A stretch of 64,000 bases of DNA from Rhizobium sp. G21. GTDB taxonomy: Bacteria > Pseudomonadota > Alphaproteobacteria > Rhizobiales > Rhizobiaceae. Numbering within the stretch: the first letter of the stretch is position 1; the number at the start of each line of letters is the position of its first letter. The notes under the pieces are model-generated. The model worked only from the letters and a program-made list of their open reading frames with translations, was not told the DNA's origin and ran no database searches. Shown one piece after another: positions 34,210 to 42,679 of the stretch. Both the position numbers and the translations under genes were made by a program. The stretch covers positions 581,001-645,000 of the forward strand of contig NZ_JACFXW010000002.1 of the NCBI RefSeq assembly GCF_014158035.1, given 5' to 3'.

Positions 34210-36111
34210 TCAATGAGAGATCAACGCCTTGAGACAGGCGTATGGCGGCAGGGCGACGGTTTCTGAAGCCAACCCGGGCCGGAAGCCCTCGCCGAGACTT
34301 TCCGTTGTCAGGAGAGAAACTCTGCTGGCGGGGCCGGGAAGCCTGACCGTCCGTTCATACGGGGTCATGTTCGCCGCCAGCACAAAAACGCCCTCCTCGC
34401 CTTCCACGGCGAGCCCGAGAATGTCCGAAGGCGCGTCCGAGGTGAGCGCCCAGGCCGGTTGGCCGGAAAGGCGGCCGAGTTCGCCGATGACGTGTCCGAG
34501 TGGACGGATGGCGCCGGCGGCGCAAGGCTCCCCCTCGCCGGGGATCAAGCCAAATGGCCCTGCAAGTGTGGACAATGTGAGAAGCTCGAGTCCTGCCGGC
34601 AGCGTGGCCGCCGCGTAGGCGAGCGCGAAAGCAGCGCCGAACAGGCCGTTATGGCGCGGATCGACATTGGCCATGGGGATGCGCGAAAGCGTCGGATTGT
34701 CCTTGGTCGCAGAACCATAGGGGTTCTGGCGCATGGCGATGGTCGAAGGGCCGATGCGATAGGACTTGTCGGCGTAGATCGCGCGTGCGGAGGCGACGAC
34801 ATCGGAAAGCGCCTCGAATGTCTGCATCACCGAGAGATCGTCGGCCGCATGCACGATGGGATTGGTGCAATGGCTCACATAATCGACGAGGTCGCCGGGA
34901 ATGCGCTTCCGGTTGAGTTCCGTGAAATAAGAGAGCATGCCGCCACCCAGACGGACGCCTGGGAAGGCCGCCCGCGCCGCCTGATAGAGGTTTTCAAGAG
35001 GTGGACATTCCGGCCATGCCGAACCCGGCGGCGTCGATTGTCGATCCACCGAGGGGCAGACGAACAGCGTGTCCAGCGGCAGGTCGGCTCGCTCAACGAG
35101 GGCGGCGAGTTCGGCCATTTCCTCATCGAGCGGCCGCCGGCATGGGACGGCGCATTCGAGCGTCATCTTGAGACCGGTCTGCCGCGCCACGCTGGCGTAA
35201 TGCCGGAGCGCGTCGATCCCGTGTCCGGCGAGAGGGTCGTAATGGGCGATGAGATGGCGCGCGCCGATCTCCGCCAGCAGCGGAAGATGAGACGCTTCTT
35301 CCTCCATGCAATCGGGGCGGAGGCCGACGCCGATATCAGGCAGGCGGTAGGACGTCGAAGACAGGGTGAGATCCACAGGCTCATCCGAGCGCGAAAAAGC
35401 CGGCGCGGCGGTCTCCGCTGAGACGATCATTTCGACGCTCTGGCTGTGGGGCGCGCCGCTTTCGAGCCGGTAGGGCCAGGGCAGCGCCAAGGGCCGCACA
35501 TAGGTCTTGTAGGAGCCGTCGGTCCAGTTGCGCTGGTCTTCCATTTCGAAGATGTCGCCGGAGAACCGCGTCTCGGCCTTGATGCCCGGAGCCGCCGAAT
35601 GGGTGATGGCCGAGATGTTCTTGAAAGGCTGCCAGGGGTCGATGGCCTGAGGCCAGACAGCTTCTTCGATCGAGCCATCCGCATGCCGCACCGTCACCGG
35701 CTGACCGGACAGGCCGACAATGGGGTGCAGCACGGTGAAGCCGGCGCGGGCGGTCTCGAAATCGCCTTCCGCCATGAAATCCGCCGCGAAGCGAATGCGC
35801 TCCGCCTCTCCTTCTATGACGATGTCGGCGAAGAGCCTTGCGCCATCGGGAGCGGAATAGCTTGCGCGATAGGTGATGCGGAAATGGGCCTCGTTCTCAT
35901 GGATCGCAAGGTCGGAAATCTTCGCCGCGCAGGTTCCCCAATCCTTGTCGCGCACCAGGAAAGCGATGGCGCGCACCACTTCGTGGCCGCGATAGCGGAT
36001 GGTGCGGAGATTGCCGTCCTGCAGGTCGACACTCAGAGGCCCGGCCGTGAGCCGGCGCGCCGGCGCCGGAGGCTCACGGGTTCCATAAAGGCGGAAATCG
36101 AGACTGCTCAT
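34210..36111 (-). CDS. apnL: Probable D-apionolactonase (ApnL)
   Basis: Large protein of 633 residues without a common Pfam-type hallmark I can recognise. It looks cytoplasmic (no signal peptide). I place the start at ATG 36111 (MSSLDFRLYG). The previous gene, apsD, stops at 36140, and the longer frame overlaps it. Distinct segments include GIGLRPDCMEEEASHLPLLA-like IGVGLRPDCMEEEASHLPLL, ARHLIAHYDPLAGHGIDALR and GGGMLSYFTELNRKRIPGDL, followed by TIAMRQNPYGSATKDNPTL. Length and position between apsD and the importer genes match ApnL of published D-apiose loci, which hydrolyses D-apionolactone to D-apionate. The call is mostly contextual; an unrecognised glycoside-related TIM-barrel enzyme is the alternative. 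Confidence 0.72.
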   Translation of the reverse strand: MSSLDFRLYGTREPPAPARRLTAGPLSVDLQDGNLRTIRYRGHEVVRAIAFLVRDKDWGTCAAKISDLAIHENEAHFRITYRASYSAPDGARLFADIVIEGEAERIRFAADFMAEGDFETARAGFTVLHPIVGLSGQPVTVRHADGSIEEAVWPQAIDPWQPFKNISAITHSAAPGIKAETRFSGDIFEMEDQRNWTDGSYKTYVRPLALPWPYRLESGAPHSQSVEMIVSAETAAPAFSRSDEPVDLTLSSTSYRLPDIGVGLRPDCMEEEASHLPLLAEIGARHLIAHYDPLAGHGIDALRHYASVARQTGLKMTLECAVPCRRPLDEEMAELAALVERADLPLDTLFVCPSVDRQSTPPGSAWPECPPLENLYQAARAAFPGVRLGGGMLSYFTELNRKRIPGDLVDYVSHCTNPIVHAADDLSVMQTFEALSDVVASARAIYADKSYRIGPSTIAMRQNPYGSATKDNPTLSRIPMANVDPRHNGLFGAAFALAYAAATLPAGLELLTLSTLAGPFGLIPGEGEPCAAGAIRPLGHVIGELGRLSGQPAWALTSDAPSDILGLAVEGEEGVFVLAANMTPYERTVRLPGPASRVSLLTTESLGEGFRPGLASETVALPPYACLKALISH

Positions 36112-36139
36112 GGTTTTCTCATCGTGGATTGCAGCGAGC

Positions 36140-37177
36140 TCAACCAAGTAGATCCGCAAGATCGATGGTCATTCCTGTTTCGGCGCTGAGATAGGCGGCC
36201 TCGACCAGGGCGAAGGTTTTCAAATTGTCCTCGCCGGAGGTGTCGGGCGCCTGCGCCGCCGCCAGCCGCTCGATCCAGTGCTTCTGGATCAGCGCTACGC
36301 TTTCCTGGATATTGTGCCAGGGGCGCGAGGCCCAGGGCAGCAGGTTGGGCGCGACGGTGGAGACTGTTGTTCCCGATCGGCCATGCACCGCGAGGCGATA
36401 ATCCTTGCCCAGCCGGAGCGTGCCTTCTGTTCCATCGATCTCGACGAAGGTTTCCGGGAACGGTTCTTCCGGCAGCTTCGAGGCGTAGGACACGTCGACG
36501 ATGGAGGTGACGCCGTTGTCGTGGTCTAGCAGCATGGTGGCGACATCCTCGCCGGCGATCGCAGGATTGATCCGTCGCGTCCGCGCGGTCATGCGGGTGG
36601 CGTCGCCGAACAGATAACGGGCGATATCGAGCGAATGTATGCCGAGATCTTCGATGATGAAGCGCTTGCCCTTGGCCAGATAAGGCTGGCCGGAAAACAC
36701 GTCGAAGCCGGAGCGGAAGGAGACGCGGCCCCAGAAGGCCTCGCCGATTTCGCCGGAGTCCAGCACAGCTTTGACCGCCAGGATCGGCGTCTGCCAGCGG
36801 AAATTCTCGTGGATCATCAGGGGAACGCCGGCGTCTTGGGCGGCGCGGACCATGGCCTTGGCGTCATCAAGCGTCGGGGCGAACGGCTTCTGGCAGATCA
36901 TCGGGATCTTGTGCCGTGCTGCGAGTTCGACCAAGGCCCGATGGCTGGAGACGGTGGTGGCGATGTCGACGAAGTCGAAACCGCCTTCGGCGAACATCGT
37001 CTCCGCATCCTGATAGCGTCTGGCGACGCCGAACTGGTCGCCGACGATCTTCAGCCGTTGGGGGTCTCTGTCGCAGATGGCGACGATCTCGACATTGCCG
37101 GCGTCGCCCCAGCCATGCATCTGGTTGACGGCGAAGAAGCCGCAGCCAATCAACGCGCCCTTGAATGTCGACATCAT
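36140..37177 (-). CDS. apsD: Gfo/Idh/MocA-family dehydrogenase, probable D-apiose dehydrogenase
   Basis: NAD-dependent oxidoreductase of 345 residues; GGGGAGGGCG directly precedes the ATG. Rossmann motif ALIGCGFFAVNQMHGWGDAG, then PMICQKPFAPTLDDAKAMVR, where the usual Glu-Lys-Pro is Gln-Lys-Pro. The C-terminal domain has IIEDLGIHSLDIARYLFGDA with the Asp-x-x-x-His pair. Neighbours are permease 13 bases upstream and the lactonase 28 bases downstream. In the D-apiose pathway it oxidises D-apiose to D-apionolactone. Family membership is certain, substrate is inferred from the complete gene set. Confidence 0.82.
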   Translation of the reverse strand: MMSTFKGALIGCGFFAVNQMHGWGDAGNVEIVAICDRDPQRLKIVGDQFGVARRYQDAETMFAEGGFDFVDIATTVSSHRALVELAARHKIPMICQKPFAPTLDDAKAMVRAAQDAGVPLMIHENFRWQTPILAVKAVLDSGEIGEAFWGRVSFRSGFDVFSGQPYLAKGKRFIIEDLGIHSLDIARYLFGDATRMTARTRRINPAIAGEDVATMLLDHDNGVTSIVDVSYASKLPEEPFPETFVEIDGTEGTLRLGKDYRLAVHGRSGTTVSTVAPNLLPWASRPWHNIQESVALIQKHWIERLAAAQAPDTSGEDNLKTFALVEAAYLSAETGMTIDLADLLG

Positions 37178-37190
37178 CGCCCTCCCCTGT

Positions 37191-38255
37191 TCAGCCGGCC
37201 TTGGCCATCTGCATCAGCGTCACGCGCTGCTGCAATTTGCGTTGCGCCTGATCGACCACGACCGCGACGATGATCACCAGACCCTTGATGACCATCTGCC
37301 AGAAGGAGGAGACGCCCATCATCACCAGCCCGTCCGAGAGAATACCGATCACGAAGGCGCCGATGATCGTGCCGCCAATCGTGCCGCGTCCGCCCGACAT
37401 CGAGGTTCCGCCGAGCACGGCTGCGGCGATGGCGTTGAGCTCGAAGGAATTGCCGGTGGCGGGATGCGCGGCCATCAGTTCCGACGAGATCACCAGGCCG
37501 ACGATCGCGGCGCAGAAGCCTGAGAACATATAGACGAACATCTTCACCCGGTCGACGCGGATGCCGGACATGCGGGCCGCCCGCTCATTGCCGCCGACGG
37601 CGAAAATGTGGCGGCCGAGCGGCACGTAACGGGCGAAATAGGCGGCCGCCAGCGCCACCGCGATCAGCAGCCAGACCGATGTCGGCAATCCCAGAATATA
37701 GCCGGCGCCGAGAAAGCCGAAGCCTTCATTGCCGAGTTCCGGCTTGCCGACCAGATTGGGCAGCGTCTGGCCGTCGGAATAGAGAAGCGCCGCGCCGCGC
37801 GCCATATAGAGCGTGCCGAGCGTGGCGATGAAGGGCGCGACATTGAGTTTGGTGATCAACAGCCCGTTGATGACGCCGATGAACACGCCGACCACCAGCA
37901 CGATCAGCGCCACTTCGAAAATGTTGAAATAGACGGTGTAGCCGATCGGCAGCTGGACGCCGTTGAGGATCAGCCCACCCGCGACCATGCCGCAAAGACC
38001 GACGATCGAGCCGACCGACAGATCGATGCCGCCGGTGACGATGACGAAGGTCATGCCCATGGCGAGAAAGGCGTTGAGAGCCACATGCTTGGACATCAGA
38101 ATCATATTCGCCGTCGACAGGAAATTCGGGGCGAAGATCGAGAAGAAGGCGATCACGGCAAACAGCGCGATGAAGGTGCGCAGTTTCATGAGCGTCAGGA
38201 GCAGCGATCCGGAGACTGGGCTCGCGCCCGTTGCGGCATTGGCGGCGGCGGTCAT
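37191..38255 (-). CDS. RbsC-type ABC importer permease (apiose)
   Basis: 354-residue permease of the ribose-type CUT2 family with 8-10 hydrophobic helices (TFIALFAVIAFFSIFAPNFL, MGMTFVIVTGGIDLSVGSIV). The GGIDLSVGS segment and GGTSMSGGRGTIGGTIIGAF near the C-terminus are diagnostic of RbsC-like proteins. Its ATG overlaps the stop of the ATPase gene by one base. The long C-terminal tail of basic residues (VDQAQRKLQQRVTLMQMAKA) is normal. It moves the sugar bound by the protein at 40560. Confidence 0.92.
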   Translation of the reverse strand: MTAAANAATGASPVSGSLLLTLMKLRTFIALFAVIAFFSIFAPNFLSTANMILMSKHVALNAFLAMGMTFVIVTGGIDLSVGSIVGLCGMVAGGLILNGVQLPIGYTVYFNIFEVALIVLVVGVFIGVINGLLITKLNVAPFIATLGTLYMARGAALLYSDGQTLPNLVGKPELGNEGFGFLGAGYILGLPTSVWLLIAVALAAAYFARYVPLGRHIFAVGGNERAARMSGIRVDRVKMFVYMFSGFCAAIVGLVISSELMAAHPATGNSFELNAIAAAVLGGTSMSGGRGTIGGTIIGAFVIGILSDGLVMMGVSSFWQMVIKGLVIIVAVVVDQAQRKLQQRVTLMQMAKAG

Positions 38256-39797
38256 CAGTGAAGCGTCCTTCTTTGTTTATGTCCTTCGGCGGAGGCGGCG
38301 ATGATCGCCTCCTCGGTGGCGGCGGCGCGATCGAGGATCGTCACCAGTCGGCCGTTGCTCATCACGGCGATCCGGTCCGACAGCGCCATGACCTCTTCGA
38401 GGTCGGAAGTGGAAAACAGGATGGCGAGCCCCTCGCCCGCCAGCCGGCGCATGGTGCGGAAGACATCGGCCTTGGCGCCGACATCGATCCCCCCGCGACG
38501 GCTCGTCCATCAGCAGAACTTTAGGGCCGGTCATCAGCGCCTTGCCGATCACGACCTTCTGCTGGTTGCCGCCCGACATCGAGGTGACTTCGAAATCCGG
38601 GTTCGGCGCCTTGATGGCGAGATTGCGGATCGAGTCCTTGATCGCCTGCTTCTCTTTCGCGAGATCGATGTGGAACAGGCTCTTCACGAACTGACCGAGG
38701 CTCGCCAGCGTCAGGTTCTCGGCGATCGACAGGCATTGCACGAGGCCTTCGCGCTGGCGGTCTTCGGGGATCAGAGCCAGTCCCTGCTGGATGCGGCGGG
38801 TGGTGTCGGGCGCCGTCAGTTCCGCGCCGTCGATGAAGATCCGGCCCGACGCCAGCGGATGGCGGCCCATGACGCATTCGAACAATTCGCTGCGGCCTGC
38901 GCCCATCAAGCCATAAATGCCGAGGATTTCGCCCTTGCGCACCGTGAGCGATACGTGATCGACGGCATAGCCGCCCTGGGCGCGCGGCAGGCAGATCTCC
39001 TCGACGCGCAGCGCCTCGCCGCCGATCTTGTGATCCGTGGCTTTGGCGAAATCCTTGGCGTCCGAGCCGATCATCGAGCGGACGATCCAGCGGGTGTCGA
39101 TGTCCTTCACCAGCGCCTGGCCGGTGATCTGGCCGTCTTTCAGCACGGTGATGTAATCGCCGATCCGCATCAGCTCTTCGAGGCGATGCGAGATATAGAC
39201 GATCGCCACGCCCTGCGCCTTCAGTTCGGCGATGACCCGGAAGAGAATGTCGACCTCGGCGGCTGACAGGGCCGAGGTCGGCTCGTCCATGATGAGGATG
39301 CGGGTGTCGAGCGACACCGCGCGGGCGATTTCCACCAGCTGCTGCTGGCCGATCGGCAGGTCTTCGGCAAGCGTCTCGGCGGAGATGCCGGCTTCCAGTC
39401 GGTTGAGGAAGGCGTTGGCCTTGTCCACCTGCGCCTTGTGGTCGATGCCGCGCAGGCCGCGGGTGATCTCGCGGGTGGCGAAGATGTTTTCGGCGACCGT
39501 GAGATTGCCGAACAGGTTGAGTTCCTGAAAGACGATGCCGATGCCATGCTTGACGGCGTCGGCGGGAGAGGAGAGCGAAATGCGTTCGCCGTCCATCCAG
39601 ATCTCGCCGAGCGTCGGCTGTTCGACGCCGGCGATGATGCGCATCAGCGTCGATTTGCCGGCGCCGTTTTCGCCGACGAGAACATTGACCGCGCCGCGCC
39701 GCAGCTTGAGATTGGCCTTCTTGACGGCGAGAATGCCGGAATAGGCCTTGGTGACGTCGCGCAGTTCGAGGATGACGTCGTTTTGGGAAACGTCCAT
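38255..39797 (-). CDS. RbsA-type ABC importer twin ATPase (apiose), frameshifted near the end
   Basis: Double ATP-binding protein of about 513 residues. First cassette: VGENGAGKSTLMRIIAGVEQ, LPIGQQQLVEIARAVSL, ILIMDEPTSALSAAEVDILF. Second cassette: GLMGAGRSELFECVMGRHPL, SGGNQQKVVIGKALMTGPKV, LLMDEPSRG. The natural continuation, DVGAKADVFRTMRRLAGEGL, LAILFSTSDLEEVMALSDRI, ends in AEGHKQRRTLH at 38255. The frame changes at a run of six C on the plus strand (38489-38494); here one extra base explains it. Start ATG 39797 (MDVSQNDVILELRDV) follows GGGGGCTG. It energises the permease that overlaps its stop. Confidence 0.9.
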
Positions 39798-39798
39798 A

Positions 39799-40437
39799 TC
39801 AGCCCCCGATGGTGATCGTCGCCGGCACAAATTGCGGCAACTGGCCTGAAGACGGCTGCGGATAGGCGCCCGACGCCTTCACGGTCTTGCCGACGAGCGT
39901 GTCGCGCGGCAGCTTTTCCAACGTCAGCTTGTTGACATGGATGTTGAAGGACTTGCCGAACTGCGCCCATTCGATCTGGTTGCGGAAGGAATTGAAATCG
40001 ACGAAATCCAGCGCGTCGCGCAGGGCTGTGCCGCGAATGGCCGGGCCGATCGCCACGCGGATATCCGCCTTCTGGTCGCCGTCGACATCGACGTCGACAT
40101 AGCCGGCGCGCGATTTGGTCTCGGCCTTGACGATGACGCCGTCGACTTTGGCGACATAGGTCCAGGGCGCGTTGCCCTGCTTTTCCTTATGGCCATAGGT
40201 CTTGTTGGCGGCGTCCGGATCGGAGGCGACAAGGGCCGCCACGTCCTTATAGGGCCCGGATTTCTTATCGAAATAGGGTGCGACCTTGCTGTCCCAGATC
40301 TCGGCCACCTGCCGGTCTGGATCGAAGGCGGCGGCGGCGGCTTCCTTCTGCTGGTCCTCGGTCTTGACGAATTTGCATCCGGCCAGCGTGAGCCCAGTCA
40401 GCGCCAGAAGGGCGATGAAGGCGTGATGTCGGGACAT
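39799..40437 (-). CDS. DUF2291 lipoprotein associated with the importer
   Basis: 212-residue DUF2291 (PF10054) protein. Start ATG 40437 (after GGAGCGCGCC) gives MSRHHAFIALLALTGLTLAG then CKF: a signal peptide with a clear lipobox LTLAG-C, so it is exported and anchored by Cys22. The longer frame to 40563 lacks this order and is rejected. The mature protein includes QVAEIWDSKVAPYFDKKSGP and DFNSFRNQIEWAQFGKSFNI. DUF2291 genes sit almost only in operons with RbsABC-like importers; the stop is one base from the ATPase ATG here. The role is unknown, perhaps stabilising or feeding the importer. Confidence 0.85.
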   Translation of the reverse strand: MSRHHAFIALLALTGLTLAGCKFVKTEDQQKEAAAAAFDPDRQVAEIWDSKVAPYFDKKSGPYKDVAALVASDPDAANKTYGHKEKQGNAPWTYVAKVDGVIVKAETKSRAGYVDVDVDGDQKADIRVAIGPAIRGTALRDALDFVDFNSFRNQIEWAQFGKSFNIHVNKLTLEKLPRDTLVGKTVKASGAYPQPSSGQLPQFVPATITIGG

Positions 40438-40559
40438 GGCGCGCTCCGGTCGTGTACACCAATGATGGGCCGGCAAACGGCCCGGAATGAAGGGAAAAGG
40501 CGCGGGGATGCTGGACGGCGCCCCCGCGCAAAGTTGGCCGTAAGGCGGCCTTGGGAAAA

Positions 40560-41501
40560 TCACTCCTTCAGCGCGAAGGTTTCGAGCTTGTCGGCATTGT
40601 CGGCGTTGATGAGCACGCAGTCCATCAGCTGCTTTTCTTCAGCCGGACCCTTGCCGGTCTTGATGAACTCGTCGGCCTGGGTGACGGCCATCTGGGCCTG
40701 CGCATAGGCCGGCTGCATGACGGTGGCCTTGATGCCGCCCGCCTTGATGGAGTCGCGCACGTCGTTGGAGCCGTCGAAGCCCACCACGATCACATCTTTG
40801 CGGCCGGCGGCCTGGAGTGCGGCGATCGCGCCCATGGCCATCGTGTCATTGCCGGCGATCACGCCCTGAATGTCCGGATTGGCCTGGAGGATGGTTTCCA
40901 TCTTGGAATAGCCTTCCGTCTGGCTCCAATTGGCCGACTGCTGGGCGACCATCTTCATCTCCGGATAGTCGTCGATGACGTCGTGATAGCCCTTGGAGCG
41001 GATGCCGGCGTTGAGATCGGCTTCGCGACCGAGCAGCTCGACATAATTGCCCTTCTCGCCCATCAGCTTGACGAATTCTTCCGCGCCGAGCTGTGCGCCC
41101 TGATAGTTGTTGGAGACGATCTGCGAGACGGCGATGCCGGTGGCGTTGATTTCGCGGTCGATCAGGAAGGAGGGGACGCCGGCGTCCTTGGCCTTCTTGA
41201 CGGCGGCGATCGACGCTTCCGAGCCGGCATTGTCGAGAATGATGGCTTTGGCGCCGCGACCGATGGCGGTGTCGATCAGCTGCGACTGCTTGTTGGCGTC
41301 GTCGTCATGCACCAGCACCAGCGTGTCGTAGCCGAGTTCCTTGGCCTTGGCTTCCGCGCCCACGGCTTCCGCCTTGAAGAACGGATTGTCGTGGCTCGGG
41401 GTGATGATGGCGATGAGATCGGCGGCGAAGGCCGGCATGGCGGTGGTGGCCGCCATGATGGCGGCGAAGCCGGCGAGCGTCAGTCTACGGGTCAAAGTCA
41501 T
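40560..41501 (-). CDS. D-apiose/ribose-type ABC importer periplasmic binding protein
   Basis: RbsB-family binding protein (Peripla_BP_4), 313 residues. Start ATG 41501 follows GGAGGAGAACATC; the upstream in-frame ATG at 41552 is rejected. Signal peptide MTLTRRLTLAGFAAIMAATT then AMPAFA, cleaved after AFA. Mature start DLIAIITPSHDNPFFKAEAV, then QLIDTAIGRGAKAIILDNAG and VVGFDGSNDVRDSIKAGGIK, the ligand-contact regions. It is the first importer gene downstream of apnO. Ribose binding is not supported, since no ribokinase or pyranase accompanies it; D-apiose is inferred from the enzyme genes. Confidence 0.9.
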   Translation of the reverse strand: MTLTRRLTLAGFAAIMAATTAMPAFAADLIAIITPSHDNPFFKAEAVGAEAKAKELGYDTLVLVHDDDANKQSQLIDTAIGRGAKAIILDNAGSEASIAAVKKAKDAGVPSFLIDREINATGIAVSQIVSNNYQGAQLGAEEFVKLMGEKGNYVELLGREADLNAGIRSKGYHDVIDDYPEMKMVAQQSANWSQTEGYSKMETILQANPDIQGVIAGNDTMAMGAIAALQAAGRKDVIVVGFDGSNDVRDSIKAGGIKATVMQPAYAQAQMAVTQADEFIKTGKGPAEEKQLMDCVLINADNADKLETFALKE

Positions 41502-41603
41502 GATGTTCTCCTCCTCTTGAACAAGTTTTGGCGCGGCGCTTTGGCCGACCATGTCGTTTCAACGACGGTCGCCTCCACGTCCGTCGATCTGTGGCCTCAG
41601 GCC

Positions 41604-42431
41604 TCAGGTAATGCGCTGAATGCTGGCGGCGATTTCTTCGGGCTCGAAGACGCGTAGCCAGTCGTCTTTCATCAGCACCGGCTTGCCGAATTCGATCGCC
41701 TTGTTGCAGGCGTCGGAAAACACGCCGGGCGTTTCCTCAAAAATGACCGCGCCGAGCACATTCATATGGCCGAGCAGGAAGTCGCGGGCCGCCTCCTTGG
41801 GCACGCCGCGGCGGACGCATTCGTCCATGGCTTCCTTCATCACGACCAGCAGTGATGCGCAGACGGTTTCGGACAGGCCGGGCTCCAGCAGCGCCATCTG
41901 TTCGACGGTGACGCGATGCGAGCGCATGACCGGCGCCCAGATCGTTTTGGCGATCTCCTCGCCGAGCGCATACTCGCTTTCCGGTCCCTGCATCAGCGCA
42001 GACACGATATGCTGCTTGGCGTGCACGCCGCCGAAGTGATCCTTCTTGGCGGCCATGTCGGTCTCGTCGTTGAAGATCGGCGGATGGCAGGGATGGGTGA
42101 CGAAATAAGTAAGATCCTTACGATCGGGCAGATGGCCGGCGAAAGGAGCGGCGGCGTCGAGCACCACGACCATCACGCCCGGCTTGAGTTTGTCGGAAAT
42201 CGAATGGGCGACCTTGCCGATGGCGGTATCCGGCACCGCCAGGATCACCACATCAGCGCCATCGAGTGCGGTGTCGGCGTCAATGGCCGTGACGCCCAGT
42301 TCATTGGCGAGGCGGCCCTTTCCGGCGTCGCTGACTTCGACGTGACGGACGTCGAAACGCGATCCCTTGAGGTTTTTCGCCAGGCGGCAACCCATTTTTC
42401 CGCCTGCTCCGAATAGCGCGATCGCCGTCAT
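41604..42431 (-). CDS. apnO: Probable D-apionate oxidoisomerase (ApnO)
   Basis: 275 residues with an N-terminal Rossmann motif ALFGAGGKMGCRLAKNLKG and a C-terminal phosphogluconate-dehydrogenase-like helical domain (PF16896 type; ETVCASLLVVMKEAMDECVR, HMNVLGAVIFEETPGVFSDA). THPCHPPIFNDE is a distinctive segment. Members of this family with apiose genes oxidise D-apionate and rearrange its carbon skeleton to 3-oxo-isoapionate using NAD+. It is the first gene of the minus-strand apiose operon and lies directly downstream of the second copy of the conserved operator. Confidence comes from matching family plus the complete surrounding pathway. Confidence 0.82.
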   Translation of the reverse strand: MTAIALFGAGGKMGCRLAKNLKGSRFDVRHVEVSDAGKGRLANELGVTAIDADTALDGADVVILAVPDTAIGKVAHSISDKLKPGVMVVVLDAAAPFAGHLPDRKDLTYFVTHPCHPPIFNDETDMAAKKDHFGGVHAKQHIVSALMQGPESEYALGEEIAKTIWAPVMRSHRVTVEQMALLEPGLSETVCASLLVVMKEAMDECVRRGVPKEAARDFLLGHMNVLGAVIFEETPGVFSDACNKAIEFGKPVLMKDDWLRVFEPEEIAASIQRIT

Positions 42432-42579
42432 TGTGTCGTCTCCGTCCTTGCTTCTGTGTCACGTGGAGGGTCGGCGCTTCGGGCGCAGAGGGTTGATGTC
42501 CGCCGACGTTGCGGCGGAGGCCTCCCAGGCTGCCGTTCTCCCGACGGCGCCGCTCCTCACTCTGGAGTGAACGGGTAAA

Positions 42580-42597
42580 GCAACTGGTATGATGAGT
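42580..42597. promoter_or_regulatory. Proposed apiose operator, copy 2 (apnO promoter)
   Basis: GCAACTGGTATGATGAGT, 17 of 18 bases identical to the element at 31006-31023 (other strand). Toward apnO a TTGACT (42600-42595, minus strand) abuts it as a possible -35, with a weak -10 (TACCCG, 42577-42572) 17 bases on. The apnO ATG is about 150 bases downstream. Confidence 0.7.
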
Positions 42598-42628
42598 CAA
42601 TGAGGTAATGATTATTTTGTGCGAACAC

Positions 42629-42658
42629 AAAAAAGCCCGCCGACAGCAGCCGGCGGGC
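42629..42658 (-). terminator. Intrinsic terminator after aldehyde dehydrogenase
   Basis: Minus strand: GCCCGCCG (42658-42651) pairs with CGGCGGGC (42642-42635) around an 8-base loop, followed by six T (42634-42629). It ends the RidA-DUF1028-aldehyde dehydrogenase unit and insulates the apnO promoter. Confidence 0.9.
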
Positions 42659-42679
42659 AAGGCTTGGCGGGAGAAACGG

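Noticed and set aside
38277..39830. Open-frame C-terminus of the apiose ATPase as a genuine arginine-rich tail
   Set aside because: The expected second-cassette end is encoded in the next frame and overlaps the permease start; the tail is a product of the frameshift.
37191..41501. Ribose uptake operon (RbsABC)
   Set aside because: No ribokinase or ribose pyranase is present; all companion enzymes fit apiose.
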